64,000 bases of DNA. It comes from Linnemannia schmuckeri (Eukaryota; Mortierellomycota; Mortierellomycetes; Mortierellales; Mortierellaceae). The stretch is from assembly GCA_029449235.1 (NCBI GenBank), contig JANATG010000007.1, positions 1,798,001-1,862,000 of the forward strand, in the 5' to 3' direction. The notes beneath the pieces were generated by a model that saw only the letters and a list, made by a program, of their open reading frames with translations, was not told where the DNA came from and did not search any database. Positions within the stretch are counted from its first letter, which is position 1, and each line of letters starts with the position of its first letter. Position numbers and translations under genes: made by a program. Below are positions 1-11,122 of this stretch, piece by piece.

Positions 1-3000
1 CTACAGAGGCCGTCATCGTCGTTGGCGTCGTTGCCGTTCCTGTCGACCTCGGACTCGACCCGTCCTCGTCCTCGTTCTCGTCCTCATCACGGTCAGCTCC
101 ACTGCTCTCGGTCTGGATAGTCAACGAGGGGCTTGGCTCCTCCAAAAGCGCATCCGCCTGAATTACCGACGACATATCTGTCTCAACTTCAATATTCTTC
201 TTCCTACTATCCACTACAACGACACTATTCGCTCCAGTCTCAGGCGTAGCGGACGCGTCCTCATTCTTGTCCTCAGTAGACTCGACACGATCCTCACTGG
301 GACGTCTATCCTCCTTGGAGCGAGGTGGCACCCCACCCAGGAGGTTACTCGTACTGCCCCAGGGGTTGTCGCTGTGATCGTCTACAATCTCCTCGTAGCT
401 CGAAAGCGCCCCTGTGCTGATGGGGAGATCAAAACCATTGGCCGGCAGAGGGTCCTGTTGCTCAAATCCTGAGGGCTCCTGCTCATAGTACATAGCCGAA
501 GCCACTGGGAACTCTGTTTGACTCTCGACATCAGAATCCCGACGGAGGCTGTAGTTTAAAGGTGGCGTGCTCTCCATGGTCGAATGGTCACTGTTGTTAC
601 CATCATCATCGTCATTGTCGACGGGCTCAAAGTCATTCTCGACATCCGCGAGCTCTTCCAAATGAACGTCCTCCTCACCCTTGACCATATAACGACTCTG
701 GAGCTCCTTCTCGAGCTGACCAGGGATCCAGACAGGTGACTGGGCCTGATGCGAAACAGGGTCGGCCAACTCATCCCTCGAGCTGTCACCAATATCTTCA
801 TCTCGTGCTACCATAGGATTGATATCTTGTTCAACTGCATCCTCCTGTTCTTCTTCGATAGGTTGAATAGGGTGTGCAGAAGAAATATCTCCATGATTGT
901 GGGCACTGACAGCTTCAGAGTTTAAGTCGACGTTTTGAAAGAACTCGTCCTCGAGCTTTCCTGAATTAAAGTCAAAGAGAACAGCTGGTGTTTGTGCAGA
1001 GACGGGTGTTGGGCTGAGAATGTCGACATTGGTGTGGTCGTTCCGTGTTTTCCTGGCAGGAGATGTAGGTGAGTTAGTTTGTGGGAGAGTCTTAAGCTCT
1101 GTTGTCTGAATAGGTACTGGGAGTGGTGGTGCCTTTTTTGAAGATGTCGGTGCGGGAGCCTTCTCCTTTTGTACTGAGCGCCGCGATGATGCGTCATGTG
1201 CTTGCTTATCCAAAACCTGCAACAGCTCGCTAATCTCTAATGTCTTTTGATCGTATTGTTTCCTGTGAGTCTCCCTCTACAATAAACGAATTCAGTCGAA
1301 AGAAGAGTCTTTGTGAGTACACTGGTGCCACCACAAACACGCAAAAGCAAGCGCACTAGTCCATGGCAAGCAAAACTTGACCTACCAGAACATTTAAGAA
1401 TGCGATACCAAAACTCTCGTGAATCTCCTTCAACCCAAGTCCAGTCCTCATACTAGAATCTAGATGCCTTATCAAGTTGGCGGGAGCACAGTGGTGCTTA
1501 TAGCGGATATCATTGTGTTCCTTCATCAAAGCCTCCACGCGGCCGTTCGAGACCACTGGTCTGGGGTTGCTGTCATCTGTAAAGTTGCTCTAAGACATGA
1601 AAAAACAAGACGATACATGCGGCGTCAGTGTCATGTGCATTCCTGAAAGAATAGGACACTTGATGTCATCCTGCAAACTTAGCGTCGACATACCAAAAGC
1701 AGGACAGGGATGTTGATTGGTACGTCGACGAGTGCTTTAGCGACATAGTCGAATGTCCATGGTTTTGAGATATCGTAGAGAAGAATGACTCCGTCCGTAT
1801 TACGATACACGTCAATTGTGGATGCATCGAGAGCAAAGGCAGCATGAGGAGCCGAGTCTGTGTCGGAGGCAGGATTAGATTTGGAAGGGGACGCTGCTGG
1901 GAGAGTAAATGAATAAGAAAGACAAATTTAGTCGAGCGTGAAACATTTCAGAGCCAGGCGACCATCAGAGCAAATAGAACTGACCAAGAACATGGCATGA
2001 CGACTTACGAGTGTTGTTCTCGATTTTGAGTGCGCTGCCGCTACTTGATCCTTTGAGATCTCCTGTTTGGACACCCTTGTCTACAACGTCCCAGACCTCG
2101 ACTTTGATGATGTCCTTTGTATCTATAATGTTGCACATTTACGTAATAGCTCATTGGTCAACAGGTGTGCGGCATTTAGAGATCTAGCCCCTGGTCAATG
2201 ATTCTCAACACACCATGGTTCCCAGGCCAGAATTGGTCAAGTGGCTCGACGAGGTCTGCCGTCATGGTTCACATCCGTGATGAACCTTGTGCTTTGCCAA
2301 TTGTCAGCCCCTGGACCATCCCTGTCCGAGCGATCGATATCCTAACCTTGTGTGTCCTCCTTTTGCAACATCGCAACAGATATAGCACATGGACTTACGT
2401 GCGTATTGCCAAGGGATATTGGCGACTTGGATCTGCGCGGTTGTCCTGTAATTGTGCTCGTTCGGGAAAGGATGGCCTTGCAGGCGTTCAACTATGAGAA
2501 AATAGACGTAATTGTACGGACGATGATGTCAATTCACTTGAGTAAAATAATAACTTCTGGTCTGTGCCGTTTGCCTCCTTTTTCTTTGAGGGCATCCGCT
2601 GAGTGGGGAATCTCACTTACAGAGTGAAGTCTTTCCTGTCCTAATGTCTCCACGGATAACAATCTTCACTGCATGGTGCAAATGGAGGAAGAATAGATAA
2701 AAAAGAGGTTATTAATTCACGGTGAAAGTGCCCCGCTATCGGCGTTGAGCTTGTTATTGCAAAAGGGCCTATGTTGCTTACTGTTGAGGGGGATGCCTCT
2801 GTTGAAGGAGGCATGGATAGGCTTGACTTTTGTCGATATGCCATGGTCCTGAGGCTCAACGGTATGTGATGTCCCGTTCTGGGAAGTGCTGTTGAACGGC
2901 CATAGTTTCTGGAACTAGAAGTTAAGTTGTAGTTGTTGGTGGCAAAAGCAAATGTAAGTTTGACAGAAAAACAAGAAAAGTGTCCTTACAGGTGTGACAT

Positions 3001-3033
3001 TGAATGACAGAGCGGCAAAACGAGATTTACCAT
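1..3033 (-). CDS. RABL6-like (RBEL1/Parf) small GTPase, 3' end outside window
   Basis: Rab-like GTPase of the RABL6 family, which in animals acts in growth control and vesicle/ciliary trafficking. Read on the minus strand, the spliced N-terminus begins MFQKLWPF and runs into NMKIVIRGDIRTGKTSL, the P-loop region in the form typical of RABL6. It continues with ERLQGHPFPNEHNYRTTAQ, then KVEVWDVVDKG in the switch II area and DGVILLYDISKPWTF. The long tail toward position 1 is acidic and Ser-rich, as in the family. I infer that the first coding exon is only the ATG at 3033-3031: the donor GTAAAT follows at once and exon 2 starts at 2914. That exon reaches 2782 and the next runs 2668-2621. The only other frame through exon 2 does not reach the P-loop. 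The last exon is cut by the window edge, so the C-terminus is unknown. A divergent gene starts 586 bases away. Confidence 0.82.
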
Positions 3034-3618
3034 GGTGGCAGTTGCAAAGGAAATGAATTAGAGAAATGGAAGGAGGAGAGAGAAAGGAAGAGGCGAATGA
3101 ATGAATGAATGAATGAATGAATGAAAAAGAAAAGAAGAAAAGGAATAAAGATCGAAGGACAAAAGGACGGCGCGCTCTTGTTTCATTTTTTTATTTGAAA
3201 TGGAGGACGGGACTGTGTGCATGTGTGCCTGGGTCTGGGGACCCTGCCTTTTGGTTTTCTTAGCAGCCCCTTTCCCTTCTCTCCTTGAGCAACAAGGGAC
3301 CGTGGGATGCATTTTGACTTATGGTGATAATGACAGTGAAGAGGGCAGAGGGCTGTCGAGTGTGTCAACAAGCGGTAAAGAGCAAGGGGACACAGACATG
3401 TCTATTACTACCATCCACGCCGGATATGAAGTGGTTTTTGGAGTTGGCGACTGGCCATGGCTGCAAAGCCTAAGGACTCTTTGCATGGACAAAGAAAAAG
3501 CAGTCTCTCAAGGCGACTTTCGCTCCTCCCTCCCTCTCACTCCTCTTGCCACGAACTGTCGAACACGCTCTTGCCTACACTTTCACATTCATTCATACTC
3601 TCTCTCTCTTTCTGCCGC
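3034..3618. other. Divergent intergenic region shared by RABL6-like and Fy-3-like genes
   Basis: No coding region is supported here; the open frames are low-complexity. The stretch separates two divergently transcribed genes and should contain both promoters. It holds a GAAT tetranucleotide repeat on the RABL6 side and pyrimidine-rich tracts just before the Fy-3-like ATG. Confidence 0.6.
3095..3124. repeat. (GAAT)n microsatellite
   Basis: About seven and a half perfect copies of the tetranucleotide GAAT, visible directly. It lies in the 5' leader or promoter side of the RABL6-like gene. Confidence 0.95.
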
Positions 3619-6600
3619 ATGGACGAACGGCATATGGCACTCGAGAAAGTGCCACACCCCATCCACATCAGCTTCAAATATCCTCCTTACCCAGGAGCAG
3701 ACCTCAAAACAATCGAGCTCGACCTCCCCGAAGGCGCTCTACTCCTCGACGCCATCAGACAATGTCGCATCCAGCACCATGTCCCCATCTACCTCGAACA
3801 CTCATTCCTCTCAACCGCGCAGAATCTTATCGAGTCTACACGGAGGGTTCGCGTCGACCAGGAAACTGCACGAGTCAACACAGCCATGTTTTCTCAGGGC
3901 ACCACCTCTACCAACACTAGCCACGGAGGGACGAAGGACGAGCAATCCTCCACGAAAAATGGCGACAGCGCAGAGTCAAGCGCCACTGCAGCGAAGGACA
4001 CTCCTGAGGAGGGCGACTCTGCTGAAACTGAGCTTCAAAGGGCCATGATTGAGAATTACAGGAACCATACCAGCCAGTTTTATACTCAACCTGAGGAGGT
4101 ACAAAGCACGTCGATAACATCACTCCAGGAACGCTTGAACCTACTCGCATATAATTAACGCGGATTGGCATCATCTGTCCTCATTTTCATAGAACATGTT
4201 CCCAGAGGCGTACCATACACTGGTTCACTCGCCCATACCCTCCCTATTCGACTCAATTCTGGATCTGGAGCGTGAGTATGCTGGAGAGGTCGATGCGTTG
4301 CTGAGTGCTCGAGATGCCGAAATCAATGACATCCAAACAAGGTATTCAAAGCAGCATCATGCAGCAACCATGGAGAAACTCAAGAGATCGTCAAATGTAG
4401 CGACATTAACTTGTCTATGTCTTGTCAACCGAAACGTAGGCATCACAATATACTTGCCGCCGAGGCGCCTCAGCGCAACCTGACACAACTCATGACAAGG
4501 CATATCGAGGTGAGATGATGGCTACTTTGTCTGTTTACAAGGAGCTAAATTTACGCGCCTAATTAATTCACGGATACGCTTTCTATGTATTCATAGAGGA
4601 TAGAAGTGTCGCAAGCAACATGGAATAGCCAGCTGGATGATTTGCAGTCCATGCAGCGGTCCAAATACCAAGAATTCATTCTCGAGCTCTATGCGATCTA
4701 CAAGCGTCAGCAGTTGAACCCCCCGCACAAGAATACACTAAATGGCAACGCTGATGGACTTGCTGCTTTGGATGGCAAGCAAATGGTGGCAGAAGCAATG
4801 CGCACAATCGGAGCAAGGCAATCGAATGTGGAGGGAACACCCTCGGAACGAGCACAACAGTCGCCAAGCAGCTCCTTGAACAACAAAGATTTGCCAGCAG
4901 TACCATCAATGGCATCATCCCAGTCCGACTCCTCATATGCGGAGGAAGAAGCTCCTCAACCTCCACCAGAGACGTTGTCCGAGGCAGCTGCAACAGGCAC
5001 ACCTCAGGAAACAGTCCCTGTCGACTCTCCCCTGCAGCCTCCACCCAAAAAGGAAGATCCTGAGCTGGAACAAATGATCAAGGCGATCTTGGAAATGGGA
5101 TTTGATGTCGAGCAGGCCAAGGGAGCGTTACTCATCTCCAACCGCGACATGGTTCGTACCTAGATGACCTTTGGTGATTCGACCTTTGGTGATTCAGCAG
5201 ATGCAAGGAAATCTTGCAACATGTATGACCTAATTTATATTTATCTTTCTTTTGCGTACTAGGACCATGCCATCAATATGCTTCTGGAACAACCGGACAG
5301 TATCCCACGACTTGTAGCCGCAAAGCAGAAGATGGATGCGATGAAGGAGAACAGCGCAAGGAGACAGAACCGTGCGCAATCGTCACCTCAGCAGCCCTTG
5401 CCGTCCTTGACAGGATCCCCAGCCTCCAACTCTTCTCGGTCCCACACTGCACAGGATCCCAGAGTGCAAAATATCCATCGTCCCATTGACCGATCTGCGT
5501 CTGTTTCTTATCCACGACCCCATATCCCAGGACAAAACCAAGGATCATCAGGAGGTGTGGCCAGTCAAAAACCATGGTCACCAATACCGTTCTTCCAACA
5601 ACAAAGGAATGCGCTCTTGACTAATAATAGCAACCCATCTGTCAAGAAGTTTGGAGGTTGGCTCAACAAAGCCATCGAGAATCTTGGACTAGATGATGAA
5701 TTTGAGTAAGTAGTGCTCCTGCTTTGAGGAGAGTATGTCAAATGAAAATAGATATATGACTAACACCTCCGCATGGTTGTTTATTGTAGCGATCAGAACG
5801 GGTCCAATAGGAATGGAGACTCATCGGGCGCAGCTCAGTCATATCAACAACAACCTTCCAATCTCGCAGAGTCCTTTACCGTCGTCCTGGGTAGCAGTCA
5901 CTCCAAAGTGACGCACAACTTGCGACTGGTAGTATCAGACCCAGCCGAGGTGTTTCCTAGCAATCGCAACAAGTCTGAACGCGATGCCGCCATTCAAGCC
6001 CAAACGGCATCGTCTCTTTACGGCAAGAACTTGACAGGTCTCGTTCAACTCGTGAACATCCGAGATTGGGCGAAATACAAAGGAGGCCAAGTCTGTCATC
6101 AAGGTAACACATTGGCAAATATATACGCAGAGCTATTAAGAGGTGCCGCCAAACCACATGTAACAAAAAACAAGGATGCTAAGACCATATATCCTTTTTC
6201 ACGATAACATACCAGAACTCTTCAAGGCTTGCCAGACCAGCACGGAGCTCCACTTTGACAGCATCGAGAAGCAGCTGGAGGCACTCGAGGGCGAAATCCC
6301 ACTTGACGGATCGACGTTACAGGAAGGCGACTTTGTGCTGACGCGACACTCCAACCTGCCTATGATCCATGTGGTCTTTCACCTCTTTTATGGCAGCGCT
6401 TCCAACCCAACCGCAGAAGGAGCTGCGGGTGTAGGAGCTGGATCGCCCAACTTGTACAGTCAGTCGTCTGACTTTGTCCCCAAGCTCGACTTTTTGGCAG
6501 GACTTCGCAACATTATGCGGACAGCTCATCGACACGAAATTACAATGCTTTCTCTACCGTTCCTCATGATGCCTACTTCGTTTGAGAATCAACTCGTAGC

Positions 6601-7033
6601 GGCATCAGAGCCAACACTTCCAACAAGACACCATCGACCGGGATCACAGTATGGTTCGCCTTCTCTTTCTGCAATATCGACGGGAGCTTCTGGAGCAGGA
6701 TCGACAGCGTCCTCTCCTTCAGTATCCTCTTTGTCATCGTTCAATGCTGGACCAAACCAGCAGCAACCTCAGGTCAACTACAACATTACTGACCAGACGC
6801 GTCGAGATCTGCAGAAACGAACCGAGACTATCTTACGGCACCTAAAGTCGTACCTAATGGAGAATGCACGACAGGTCAAACAGGTCGGAAACCAGGGGAG
6901 CGAAGCGGAAAAGTTTCGAGCCTCCCAAGGAGGGGATGTCATGTTGGTTCAGTTCCTGCTGCCGAAAGGAACGAGCGATGAGATGTTTCGGTCATTTAGA
7001 GGTATTCTCGTCAATGTTTTTGGAGTTGTATGA
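3619..7033 (+). CDS. C12orf4/Fy-3-like protein (DUF2362) with an internal UBA domain
   Basis: Likely homologue of C12orf4, known as Fy-3, a subunit of the five-part FERRY complex that binds Rab5 on early endosomes and carries mRNA. Evidence is the conserved block order: an N-terminal region (ALEKVPHPIHISFKYPP), FPEAYHTLVHSP, a helical stretch, then TRHSNLPMIHVVFHLF, and a C-terminal block ending FLLPKGTSDEMFRSFRG. The ATG at 3619 is chosen because the frame leads straight into the first block. Introns follow GAGGAG at 4098 and, among others, near 4505-4608, 5154-5261 and 5706-5789. Between the conserved blocks lies a UBA-like helix bundle (EQMIKAILEMGFDVEQAKGA, then DHAINMLLEQ across an intron), which suggests ubiquitin binding. 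Ser/Gln-rich linkers separate the parts. The family call is from remembered motifs, so a profile search is needed; that this is a conserved coding gene is clear. One donor near 4393 is uncertain. Confidence 0.65.
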
Positions 7034-8151
7034 CAGGAATAAAGAGAAGACAGTGCATGTTGGAAGATTGCGCTTTCGCATAGACCAAGTGAGTAGGCGA
7101 AGCATCGTTAGCATTCAAGTACTTTTTTTGACACATTTCTCAGCGCTCACTACGCTATATTTGAAAAACGATGATTGCTCAAGCGATATCTGCTTTATTC
7201 AATGAGCTCTAACCACAAGAATATGGTTGCTACCGGTGCCGGCTGCTGCTCCTTGTTTAGCCGATAAGTCCTCGCCCCCGGCCGCAATACTATAGCCATT
7301 CTTTATCGCTTTTCATATCTACGACATTTAACCTCCACCTTCGATATTGCCAGAAGAGCTCAATGTGAACATTTCGAACTCGACACTAAAAGAACAACTG
7401 GATGATCAACCAAAAAGAAAAAGAAATGCAGCTTACCATTGGGCGATAGAGATTTGCGACTAAGCCCATAATCGTCTTGGGGTCCAGAACTAAAACCAGT
7501 AGCGACATTGAAACTTAAAAGGGATCCAATGGGTAGTTTCATTCGTGTCTGATGAGGTTTCTGGGTGCACAAGGACAAAGAGAATACTACTAAAGGGAAA
7601 TGGTGCCCTATCCTGCTATTGATGGTATTTTTCTTGTTGCCGATAGTCGGTATTGATTCAAGTGCAATTGCATCTTTTATTTCTTGTAGTTTCAATCAAA
7701 CGCCTTCTTGACATTTTGGGGACGCTGCGGACAACTTGTTGAAGCTCCTCTATTTGTTTCCATGAAGGACAAAGCGACTTGTTATTGTTGATATCACTCG
7801 TGTTTCTCCCGCAAGTAACTAAACGCGCCCTTTTTTGCTTCTTACATGTTTGTGAATCCAGTTTCATTGACCTTTTCACCAGCTAGAAAAAAATAGTGAA
7901 CAAGCTGAACAAGCAAAGAAAAGTCACTACGGTGCAATTGACACTGCATGCACGTGGCATACCATGTTACTCCCCACGCCTTTTTCCGAATTTAGCCTCA
8001 GCTAAAGCATTTTGCCACAAGTGGTTCGATTTTTTTTATATCAAAAACTTAAACGTAAAAGGTTACTAATGTTGACTAAAAGGAACACGTCTATGCAAAG
8101 GAGGTCTGCGCGAACAGAAAGCCAATGAGGATTCTGGATTCTACGTGCTCT
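7034..8151. other. Intergenic, no supported gene
   Basis: Contains the 3' flank of the Fy-3-like gene and AT-rich sequence. Two short minus-strand frames (7360-7695 and 7658-7879) have no recognisable motif, and the second is Lys/Arg-rich and cysteine-bearing without a domain pattern. I see no RNA gene or mobile element. Confidence 0.5.
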
Positions 8152-9575
8152 CTAGATGGGTCTCCATATCTGGTATCTGAGCCAGACCGACCGCAAATTC
8201 TCAAACTTCAGCAGATGACGCGCGACTCGGGTCGCGATCGAGAGATCCATCTGGTCCCCTTGTTCCTCCGCCGCCATTAGAATTCCAGCTTCCTCCTGTC
8301 GCCGTCCCCAACATCCTTTGCACCACAACGCGATTGCCTCAAGTATCCTCTGCTTGGTGTCGAGCCCTCTGATCCTAATTCGAAGCACTCTCAAGTCTTT
8401 GCAAGCCCACCCTCCAATCCCACCCTCCAATCTCCACCTCACCCATATCCATCTCGAGAAGATGCAGGTCCAACTCTGTCAGCTGAGAGCAACCCCTTGG
8501 AATCAACTGAGAGAACTGGCTAAATTCTTGAAACGCTTCGGGGGCTTCCTCCACCTCATCCACGTCAAAGCTTACACCCGAACGCTCACTAAAAACTATC
8601 ACACTTTGCAAAGCCGCTTGGTGCAAGAGGAGATCCATAATGGTGTCACCCGGTATGCGTGAAAACATATATGTCACTGAAGAGATATTTTTACCAATTT
8701 GCGCAAGAAATTGATGAACGAGGTTGCGACTTCCCTGTAGTGCATATTCTGTCAGAAGAGGACAAAACCGGGCCCCATCCTCCTTGATCTTGGCCGTAGG
8801 TATGAGAATCTCTGGAAGTTCTTACCAGGTGCACAGACGAGTCAGATTCGGAAAGTATAATAACGGCGATAGATCGTTAGGGTCACCGTGAAAAAGACAC
8901 TCTATACTGGCAGCAAGTGTCTCGACGCCTGGATGTTGGATCGATTGCTTGGCGCTCCCAACAGGGACGGTGCTTAACAAGGTGAGCTTATTCAGCTCTG
9001 GGCTAGCTTGCAGGATAGACATTAGGTCCTCTCGGGTCAAGTACAAGCGCTTGATTCTCAAGACCGTAAGTCTGGAAGCGACTCTGAGTAAAGGGAAGCA
9101 AATGGTATGAGAGACGATTCAGAGACATAGTGCGTTAAAAAGGCTTGTCCGTTAGCGGATTCAGAGGCCGCGGAGAGATGGAGGTATTTCAGACTGGGAA
9201 TGCTCCTAGACACGATCTCGTAAGCGCGGATGTGATGCTTAACGGAGGCGGCTGCCTCGATGTGAAGCGATGTCAGCTTTGTTACTCCTCCGTTGGCAAC
9301 GGCAGTGACTCCGAGAATAGTCTTGGCGTTCTTAACAATCCGGATGTGTTGTCCATGCTTGTCGATGATGTTTGGCGAGAAGTCGGCGAAACCGGACTGG
9401 GAGGAAAAGTCGATCTCATATCAGACAATAGGAATGAAGGTAGCGGACCAGGCCTTAGAGACTTGAGCGCGGACGACGGCATCCATGAGGGGACGAATCG
9501 GCTGATCCTGTGCCTGAGTTCAAGAAGGTTGAGGAGGTTTGTCTTGATTGTAGATGATGGTGTATTTGTGTCCAT
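8152..9575 (-). pseudogene. Decayed F-box/LRR gene, paralogue of the intact gene at 52411
   Basis: On the minus strand the frame begins MDTNTPSSTIK and an F-box (LLELRHRISRFVP) that aligns with LIHRLSRFTTL of the intact paralogue at 52411-53964. The rest follows in order: AQVSKAWSATFIPIV, KHGQHIRIVKNAKTI, LRR-type stretches, and the end CKDLRVLRIRIRGLDT...HLLKFENLRSVWL. The reading frame is broken at least five times: a one-base shift near 9490; a TGA at 9423-9421 where the paralogue has Trp; a shift near 9080; a TAA at 8824-8822; and a perfect 13-base tandem duplication (8406-8418 and 8419-8431), whose removal restores the frame into the C-terminal block. The gene is intronless, like its intact relative. 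F-box proteins normally bring substrates to SCF ubiquitin ligases; this copy should make no full protein. Confidence 0.85.
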
Positions 9576-9807
9576 AGGGATGCAGGTGAGGAACGAAGGA
9601 TGAAAGGGAACTGAAGTGCAAAAAAAGAATTTTGTTAATTCGCTCTTTTATCCTCCGGCTTTGCGCCGCTAACATTGGTAGGACGCGTAACTGTAGACTG
9701 TTGACTTTGTGACAAAAAGGCTGCTGTCAAAAAGTTTTTGAGGTCAAGATGACGGCGCGATGCTTGTTACAAACACAAGACGCATCGAAATTATTGCCAA
9801 CAAGCGC

Positions 9808-9823
9808 TTTTTTTTTTTTTTTT
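9808..9823. repeat. T16 tract (A-tract on the sense strand of the flanking pseudogene)
   Basis: Sixteen consecutive T on the plus strand. It lies about 115 bases beyond the 3' end of the pseudogene at 9940-10650, where it reads as poly-A in the sense direction. Confidence 0.9.
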
Positions 9824-9939
9824 AAATTTACAGTAATTATTCTGAGTATGCAGCCAAAACAATTCAAGGGCGAGTACGTGGGCGAAGATGTGTTGCATGT
9901 GAAAAATATAGCCTAATCCAAGCTGAGTTCCCGTTTGAT

Positions 9940-10650
9940 CTACGTCTTCTCATTGAGCGGTGTCCATGACTGACATCCAAGCCAGACAGACGCCAACTTG
10001 ACAAACTTAAGAAGATGACGCACGACGCGTGCTTCAATCGTCAGATCGATCTGGCTTTGCTCCTCCACTGAGACTCCAGCCTCCTCCTGCCATCGTCTCC
10101 AGCATCCCTTGCGCCAAAGAGTGACCGTCTTGAGGATCTTGTCCTTGGTGTTGAGACCCTTCACTCTGACCCAAAGCATCTTCAGGTCCTTGCAGATCCA
10201 CTCGTCCATGTCGACCAAATCCATATCAATCTCATAAGCAACAATATCAAAGCTCTCCAACCAAGGACAACTCTGCTGGATAAGCTACAGGGACTGACTA
10301 ATACTAAACTCTCCTTCATCATAGGAAGCTGGATTAATGTGTTCGCGCTCATAAGTGAGATCAGTATGTCTTTCGATCTGAAGACAATTCAGAGTTGCGG
10401 CGCACAATAGAATCGAAATGATCACTCATGGCAATATACGTGGCTCTTCAACGATAATATTCGTGGCGTTTGCGGCGGTGCTGGAGGAAAGAATAAAGAC
10501 CAGGAGGTTGGTCTCATCGCGACCTCGTACTCGAAGTTCCATCATACATCAGACGAGGGCAGTATTGATCCAGGACCGACATGATCATGTATGCCGGGAA
10601 GTCTTGTTCTTCGTAACTCTCAAAGATCTACAACTTGTACACGTTTAGAA
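9940..10650 (-). pseudogene. Second decayed F-box/LRR fragment
   Basis: The minus-strand C-terminal part (DEWICKDLKMLWVRVKGLNT, then HLLKFVKLASVWLGCQSW) matches the end of the intact F-box/LRR protein at 52411-53964 (KWVCKDLRRLRVRIKGLDT, HLLKLENLEIVWLGCQDW). Upstream the homology continues through SYDEGEFSISQSL, a TAG at 10287-10285 in place of a probable Gln, then LIQQSCPWLESF. Farther up, LDQYCPRLMYDG breaks by frameshift into MELRVRGRDETNLLVF. No F-box remains recognisable, so the copy seems truncated as well as mutated; the 5' limit is approximate and may reach 10880. It sits just upstream of the first pseudogene on the same strand, which suggests an old tandem pair. Confidence 0.75.
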
Positions 10651-11122
10651 GGTATCTTAACAGCGATTTGACCCGAAAGATGGTCGAGGCTGTCATGTTG
10701 CATGAGACCCAGAAGGGTGCAGGCAAAAAAATCTGAGGCGCGGTGCTGAAAATTGTCATCATTTCACCGATGATAATTGTGTCTTCCGAACGAAGCATTG
10801 ATAAAAAATAGTAAACAGAAAGGATCAAGGTCATGTAAAACAGGCCTGGCTGTTCTGAAAAAAAGTGCTTCGCCCACACTTACGCACTCTCTTACTCTTT
10901 AAAAAAGCTGGACCAGAGCTCCTTCGAAAAAACAACGCAAATCAAAATCAAATCCGATGCACACAAAAGCAAGCAAAAAAAGAATAAGAGAAAACGTAGT
11001 TTTTTTTTGGTTCCAACAAAAAGGAAATGCAAGAATCACACCCTCAAAAGGTTGCTTCCTTGACCGTTCTTTTTCACAAGTTTATTAAGGGGAAAAAACA
11101 AGTGTTCAGGCGAGGGAGGCAT
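10651..11122. other. Intergenic, 3' side of RPP0
   Basis: AT-rich, with A-tracts near 10970-11000. The minus-strand frame at 10628-10879 (ending STIFRVKSLLRYLLNVYKL) may be a further remnant of the F-box pseudogene's LRR region. No other feature is visible. The RPP0 3' UTR should lie at the right end. Confidence 0.45.

Noticed and set aside
7360..7879. Two overlapping minus-strand frames (111 and 73 codons)
   Set aside because: No recognisable domain, no plausible splice between them, and AT-rich surroundings; too weak to call a gene.
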